Assembly: GCA_934489915.1 (NCBI GenBank)
Contig: CAKSSZ010000032.1
Span: forward strand, 1 to 11,656
Direction: 5' to 3'
DNA from: an uncultured Clostridia bacterium
GTDB taxonomy: Bacteria; Bacillota; Clostridia; HGM11514
Length of the DNA stretch: 11,656 nt
Each line of letters starts with the position of its first letter. The first letter of the stretch is position 1. Shown here one piece after another: positions 8,200 through 11,656 of this stretch. The translations under genes and the position numbers were made by a program. The notes below the pieces were generated by a model, which ran no database searches, had not been told where the DNA came from, and saw only the letters and a program-made list of their open reading frames with translations.

Positions 8200-8523
8200 A
8201 TGAAAAAAGAATTAAAAGAGCGGGTGCAGCTGCTTTTGCCGGAGGGCGACTGCTGGCTGGAATATTATTTATGTGAGGATACGGTATTGCGCCTGTCCCC
8301 TCACTTGCAGCTGACAGCATACGGCGTTGAGGTCGTGAAACGGAGCTGTGATACCGGCGAATTGTTGGAATCAAAGATGATATCAGATGTGTGCGGTTCT
8401 CAGGGGCGTATGATCGGAATGATTGAGAGAATGGCGCAGCACACAGTGACGCCAGTTTCACTGCGGGATGTGATAGAGGTGCTTTTGGCAGAATCGGAAA
8501 TTTATCTGGCAGAGGCAAATTGA
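8200..8523 (+). CDS. Small protein of unknown function, 107 residues (possibly DUF6514-like)
   Basis: The ATG at 8200 follows GAGGGGG at 8185-8191 with 8-nt spacing, and a TATAAT lies at 8145. The gene ends directly in a strong terminator hairpin, so it is a credible single-gene unit. The protein is soluble, with no signal peptide or membrane segment. It begins with a charged stretch MKKELKERVQ, then a YYLCEDT-like segment, a YGVEVVKR segment, ESKMISDVCGSQGRMIGMIERMA (helical in character), and a last part TPVSLRDVIEVLLAE. This order (YYL, YGVE, a conserved ISD-like stretch, then a VTP-x-SLRDVIE helix) resembles the small clostridial DUF6514 family as I remember it; this is a tentative match without alignment. 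It has three cysteines and no recognisable metal site. No function can be stated. Neighbours, a purine operon upstream and ddh convergent downstream, give no strong hint. Confidence 0.8.
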   Translation: MKKELKERVQLLLPEGDCWLEYYLCEDTVLRLSPHLQLTAYGVEVVKRSCDTGELLESKMISDVCGSQGRMIGMIERMAQHTVTPVSLRDVIEVLLAESEIYLAEAN

Positions 8524-8564
8524 AAAAAACGGCGGCAGGAAAGCAATTTCCTGCCGCCGTTTTT
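8523..8564. terminator. Bidirectional rho-independent terminator
   Basis: An 18-bp perfect stem pairs 8525-8542 with 8547-8564 around a GCAA tetraloop (8543-8546). The core is GGCGGCAGGAAA against TTTCCTGCCGCC, flanked by seven A on the left and five T (then GTTTT) on the right, so both strands show a GC-rich hairpin followed by a T-run. It begins in the stop codon of the small gene and ends four bases before the stop of the convergent ddh, so it can end both transcripts. Confidence 0.93.
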
Positions 8565-8567
8565 GTT

Positions 8568-9554
8568 TTATAAAAGCTCAGATCGCAGCTGCTCTCCTGA
8601 TTTAGGAGAAAGCAATGCAGGGGGGATGTCAAATACTGTTTTGCACCCGGTGCATCCTTGCTCCGCCATGCGGTAAACGGCACGGGCATATGCTGTCAGA
8701 ACCGAGGCGGTAAATTCCGGATTGGAATCCAGCTTAAGGCTGCATTCCACCAGATGCTGATGTTCCTTGTGCATCCCCGTGACGCCGCTGCGGATCACAA
8801 AGCCGCCGTGGGGAATCCCACTGTGATGCTTGTCCAGTTCTTCCTGGGTGATAAAGTGTACCGTAGTATTGTAATCTGCGAAATAATTGGGCATGGACTT
8901 AATTTCCTGTTCAATTCTTTCCAGATCAGCCCCCGGCTCGGCAACCACAAAGCATTCTCTGGTATGCTTTTGCCGAGGGGTGAGAGCGGGGCGCTGTCCG
9001 GCTCTGACGGCCTCCATAGCGGCGGGGACGGGGATGGTATATTGCCGCGCGTCCTGCACGCCTGTAATGCGGCGGATTGCGTCGGAATGTCCCTGGCTTA
9101 CGCCCTTGCCCCAAAAGGTTTCCTGGCTGCCCTCCGGTAAAATTGCTTCCGCATATAACCGATTGAGAGAAAACAGACCCGGATCCCAGCCGACAGAAAT
9201 AATTGCTGCTTTCCCGGCTTTTTTTGCTGCTTCATCCACCTGGGCAAAATGCTCGGGGATGGCTGCGTGGGTATCAAAGCTGTCCACCACATGAAATTTT
9301 GCTGCCAGCGCAGGCGTTTGCTTCGGTAAATCCGTTGCGCTGCCTCCGCATAAAATCATGACATCAATCAAATCCACGTATTCTGTAACTTGATCGGCAG
9401 GGAGTACGGGGACGCCTGCTGTTTCAATGGAAACGGATTCCGGCGGACGGCGGGTAAATACGGCTGCCAGCTCCATATCCGGGGTTTGCCGCAGGGCTGC
9501 TTCCACGCCACGGCCGAGATTTCCGTATCCGAAAATACCAATTCTAAGTTTCAT
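8568..9554 (-). CDS. ddh: meso-Diaminopimelate D-dehydrogenase
   Basis: This 328-residue NADP-dependent enzyme reductively aminates tetrahydrodipicolinate with ammonia directly to meso-diaminopimelate, bypassing the acylated intermediates of the usual lysine pathway. The product serves lysine and peptidoglycan synthesis. The protein starts with a Rossmann fold, MKLRIGIFGYGNLGRG (GxGxxG at residues 9-14), followed by FTRR (33-36), which probably contacts the NADP phosphate. Substrate-domain motifs include SVGWDPGLFSLNRLY (120-134), GVSQGHSDAIRRI (151-163), MPNYF, HGGFVIRSG, and LKLDSNPEFTAS near the C-terminus. Order and spacing fit the Corynebacterium glutamicum enzyme from memory, and the length is typical (about 320-330). 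The start is supported by AAAGGTGG at 9569-9562 (- strand) with 7-nt spacing. The gene is convergent with the small gene and divergent from the beta-galactosidase, so it is probably monocistronic. I found no confident promoter for it. Confidence 0.96.
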   Translation of the reverse strand: MKLRIGIFGYGNLGRGVEAALRQTPDMELAAVFTRRPPESVSIETAGVPVLPADQVTEYVDLIDVMILCGGSATDLPKQTPALAAKFHVVDSFDTHAAIPEHFAQVDEAAKKAGKAAIISVGWDPGLFSLNRLYAEAILPEGSQETFWGKGVSQGHSDAIRRITGVQDARQYTIPVPAAMEAVRAGQRPALTPRQKHTRECFVVAEPGADLERIEQEIKSMPNYFADYNTTVHFITQEELDKHHSGIPHGGFVIRSGVTGMHKEHQHLVECSLKLDSNPEFTASVLTAYARAVYRMAEQGCTGCKTVFDIPPALLSPKSGEQLRSELL

Positions 9555-9670
9555 TCTTTAGCCACCTTTCTGCTTCTTTTACTATTCCATCAGATTTTTT
9601 TGTAAAAATCAAGGGGAGTTTTCCTTTTTCTATTTTTGCACAGGGTACGGCTGCTCTGTTTTGAGCGAGG

Positions 9671-9697
9671 AATGCAAAACCCTTTTTTTTGTGCATT
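9671..9697. repeat. Imperfect inverted repeat in the ddh-lacZ spacer
   Basis: AATGCAAAA (9671-9679) can pair with TTTTGTGCATT (9687-9697) if the G at 9691 is bulged out. The centre is a C/T run. It lies about 40 bp upstream of the -35 of the beta-galactosidase promoter and about 115 bp upstream of the ddh start, so an operator for either gene is possible. It is AT-rich and may be chance. Apart from this, the promoter at 9737-9765 and the two ribosome sites, I see nothing definite in the 251-bp spacer. Confidence 0.3.
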
Positions 9698-9736
9698 TTG
9701 ACTGGTGATTCGGCTTTATTTCGGTAATATTGACCA

Positions 9737-9765
9737 TTGAAAGGGAGAGGGCAATGTGTTATAAT
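9737..9765 (+). promoter_or_regulatory. Extended -10 sigma-A type promoter for the beta-galactosidase gene
   Basis: TTGAAA (9737-9742) is followed after exactly 17 bp by TATAAT (9760-9765). TG at 9757-9758 makes a TGT-TATAAT extended -10. Transcription would start near 9772, leaving a leader of about 34 nt. The ribosome site GGAGGT (9792-9797) lies 8 nt before the ATG at 9806. A second -35-like TTGACC at 9730 is 24 bp away from the -10 and probably not used. Confidence 0.78.
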
Positions 9766-9805
9766 TTCTTTTATCATTTTGAATTGGCCACGGAGGTACT
9801 GTTTC

Positions 9806-11656
9806 ATGAATTCATATTTGGAAAATCAACATAAGACCGGAGAAAACCGTCTCCCGCAGCGGAGTATGCTGCTGCCGGCGGGAGTGCGGGGGATTACGCA
9901 TCAAAATGCAGAGCAGTCTGATCGGGTTCAGCTCCTTTCCGGTCATTGGAAATTTTGTTATTGCACGCAAGAGACGGGCAATCAGTTTGCTATGCCGGAA
10001 TTTGACGACAGCAAATGGGATACGGTTCCGGTTCCATCCATGTGGCAGTATTTAGGGTATGGAAAATGCAAGTATCCGAATGTACAATATCCGTTCCCCT
10101 TTGATCCGCCTTATATCCATTGCGAAAATCCGGTTGGTCTGTATCGTGTGATCTTTGACGGGAAGCGGACTAATACGTCTATTTTACGGTTTTTAGGGGT
10201 CGGCGGCGCCTTTTTCGTGTGGCTCAATGGGGAATATGTCGGCTTTTCAAAAGGTTCTCGGCTGGCGGCGGAGTTTGATATTTCTCAAATATTACGGGAA
10301 GGGGAAAATTTGCTGGCGGTAAAGGTGCACACCTGGAGTGATGCCTCGTACTTGGAAAACCAGGATATGCTGCTGGCGAACGGTATTTTTCGGGACGTTT
10401 CTTTGGTACAATGTGGAGAAAGCTATTTATGGGATTATACTTTGGTTCCTGACGAATGCGGCTTCCGGCTTTTTCCTGAAACAAGAGGATCGGAAATGTT
10501 ATCGGCGGTGTTATACGATCGGGAAGGGGATGTAGTGTGCGAGATTGCCGACTGTGGCGAAGAGAGTTTTCTTCCTGTTGAGAATCCTCATTTTTGGAAT
10601 GCAGAAGATCCTTATTTGTATGAATTGGTGCTGACGGTCGGGGATGAAGTGCACACTAAGCAGGTTGGTCTTTGTTTTTCGGAGGTGTGTGGGAATCAAC
10701 TGACGATGAACGGGCAGCCTATTACGTTAAAGGGCGTAAACCGGCACGATAACAATTGCTATACCGGTCAGGCAATCACTCATTCCCAGATTAGAAAGGA
10801 ATTGGAGGATATTAAAGCATGTAATCTCAATGCCGTTCGCTGCTGCCATTATACGCAGCACCCGGTTTTTTATGAGATAGCGTCGGAATTGGGACTATAT
10901 GTAATGGATGAAGCAGATTTGGAGACGCACGGTTGTTTTGAATCAGGTAACCAAGGCTTGCTGACGCAAAATCCGGATTGGTATGATCCATATTTTGATC
11001 GGATTTCCCGTATGTATTGGCAGAATAAGAACGAAACCTGCATTAATATCTGGTCGCTGGGAAACGAGTGCGGAGATGGACTGCTGTTAGATCAGATGGC
11101 ACGCTGGCTGCGGGAACAAAGGGTGAAAAAGCCTCTTCGTTTTCATACGGACGGATATTTGCAGGGAGAGCAGCGGGATTTTCGCACCACCGGGTATATG
11201 CCAATGTCCACTTTGGAGAGCTTCAGCCCGGAGGGAAAGCCTGTTCTAATGGTAGAATATGCACATGCAATGGGGAACAGTCCGGGTGGTCTGGAGGATA
11301 TTTGGCAGTTTGTTTATACGCATGACTATCTTTGCGGCGGTTATGTGTGGGAATATAAAAGTCACGGGTTTTATACGATGGGGAAGGAAGGACGGCCGCG
11401 TTATTTGTACGGCGGTGATTTTGATGATATTTACCATTGGTCTAATTTCTCCTTGGATGGATTCCATACCAGCGACGGAACGCCAAAACCTACATGGGCA
11501 GAGTTGAAAGAGGTGAGCGCCCCCGTTTATGCGGAGCGGAAAAGCTGGGGGATTGAGGTATACAACACTTATGATTTTACTCCTTTGAAAGGGGTTGTGG
11601 CGGTCGGTACGATTGCCGGGTTAAAAAAAGGCGAAAGGACGGCTCAGGTATTCCGC
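9806..11656 (+). CDS. lacZ: Beta-galactosidase, glycoside hydrolase family 2 (LacZ-type), 3' end outside window
   Basis: The frame is open from the ATG at 9806 to the right edge, 617 codons; full LacZ-type enzymes are about 1000 residues, so the C-terminal beta-sandwich part is missing. No signal peptide is seen, suggesting a cytoplasmic enzyme that hydrolyses imported beta-galactosides. Domains in order: N-terminal sugar-binding jelly roll with VPSMWQYLGYG and GVGGAFFVWLNGEYVGFSKGSR; an immunoglobulin-like domain ending in FWNAEDPYLYEL (263-274); and a TIM barrel from about 305 with GVNRHDNN (310-317), AVRCCHY (343-349) and MDEADLETHG (367-376). The acid/base is Glu421 in WSLGNECGDG and the nucleophile is Glu484 in VEYAHAMGNSPGG, equivalent to E. 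coli Glu461 and Glu537. Unusual are Cys where Ser is common after the acid/base (GNEC) and in RCCHYTQHP, and many cysteines overall. It has its own promoter. Substrate specificity within family 2 cannot be fixed. Confidence 0.92.
   Translation, partial: MNSYLENQHKTGENRLPQRSMLLPAGVRGITHQNAEQSDRVQLLSGHWKFCYCTQETGNQFAMPEFDDSKWDTVPVPSMWQYLGYGKCKYPNVQYPFPFDPPYIHCENPVGLYRVIFDGKRTNTSILRFLGVGGAFFVWLNGEYVGFSKGSRLAAEFDISQILREGENLLAVKVHTWSDASYLENQDMLLANGIFRDVSLVQCGESYLWDYTLVPDECGFRLFPETRGSEMLSAVLYDREGDVVCEIADCGEESFLPVENPHFWNAEDPYLYELVLTVGDEVHTKQVGLCFSEVCGNQLTMNGQPITLKGVNRHDNNCYTGQAITHSQIRKELEDIKACNLNAVRCCHYTQHPVFYEIASELGLYVMDEADLETHGCFESGNQGLLTQNPDWYDPYFDRISRMYWQNKNETCINIWSLGNECGDGLLLDQMARWLREQRVKKPLRFHTDGYLQGEQRDFRTTGYMPMSTLESFSPEGKPVLMVEYAHAMGNSPGGLEDIWQFVYTHDYLCGGYVWEYKSHGFYTMGKEGRPRYLYGGDFDDIYHWSNFSLDGFHTSDGTPKPTWAELKEVSAPVYAERKSWGIEVYNTYDFTPLKGVVAVGTIAGLKKGERTAQVFR

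Noticed and set aside
8159..8689. A 176-codon open frame on the - strand covering the small gene and the terminator
   Set aside because: It is antisense to a gene with its own ribosome site and passes through the terminator hairpin and the end of ddh; its proline- and serine-rich composition is that of a shadow frame.
8658..9294. Two long open frames (160 and 135 codons) on the + strand inside ddh
   Set aside because: They are antisense to ddh, which shows full family motifs over its whole length, and they lack ribosome sites and recognisable domains.
9730..9735. TTGACC as the -35 of the lacZ promoter
   Set aside because: Spacing to TATAAT would be 24 bp. TTGAAA at 9737 has the ideal 17 bp.
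9544..9807. An 87-codon open frame on the - strand across the ddh-lacZ spacer
   Set aside because: It has no ribosome binding site at its ATG or internal ATGs, runs antisense through the strong lacZ promoter, and overlaps the ddh start. The lysine-rich end is explained by the purine-rich ddh ribosome site region.
9806..9815. The palindrome ATGAATTCAT at the lacZ start codon as an operator
   Set aside because: It is only 10 bp and does not extend to either side; a chance palindrome including an EcoRI-like site is more likely.
1..11656. CRISPR arrays, tRNA or rRNA genes, insertion sequences, phage or defence genes
   Set aside because: I read through both strands for spaced repeats, cloverleaf-like segments, terminal inverted repeats and typical proteins of these classes and saw none. 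The window looks like ordinary housekeeping and sugar-use genes.

Overview
The window reads as chromosome of an anaerobic low-to-mid GC Gram-positive, most likely a member of the Clostridia (gut Oscillospirales or a relative). The reasons are strong GGAGG-type ribosome binding sites, a single-chain clostridial-type PurL, a stand-alone AICAR formyltransferase next to a PurO-type IMP cyclohydrolase, formate-tetrahydrofolate ligase, a meso-diaminopimelate dehydrogenase and a family 2 beta-galactosidase. The taxonomic call is inference; no rRNA or other marker gene is present.

Positions 1-8060 hold the 3' part of a purine biosynthesis operon on the + strand: the end of a PurO-like IMP cyclohydrolase (cut by the window edge), a formyltransferase-only PurH, PurD, a 1229-residue PurL and Fhs. 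Gaps are 11-21 nt and the first two genes overlap as ATGA, so this looks like one transcription unit. The encoded steps are glycine ligation (PurD), amidination of FGAR (PurL), formyl transfer to AICAR (PurH) and ring closure to IMP (PurO-like). Fhs makes the 10-formyl-tetrahydrofolate used by the formyl transfer step. The remaining pur genes are presumably upstream of the window.

Positions 8061-8199 are an intergenic spacer with a possible weak terminator and a clear TATAAT. They lead into a small gene of unknown function (8200-8523). A strong 18-bp hairpin with T-tracts on both sides (8523-8564) serves as a shared bidirectional terminator for this gene and the convergent ddh (8568-9554, - strand). 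Ddh makes meso-diaminopimelate by the one-step dehydrogenase route, feeding lysine and peptidoglycan synthesis.

Positions 9555-9805 are a 251-bp spacer between divergent genes. It contains a well-formed extended -10 promoter for a LacZ-type beta-galactosidase that starts at 9806 and runs off the right edge with 617 codons present.

I looked for a novel multi-gene system and do not see one: no CRISPR, phage, transposon, toxin-antitoxin or RNA gene is visible. The points most worth following are the split PurH/PurO arrangement with a transformylase that resembles the eukaryotic ATIC domain, the uncharacterised 107-residue protein, and cysteine substitutions around the beta-galactosidase active site.
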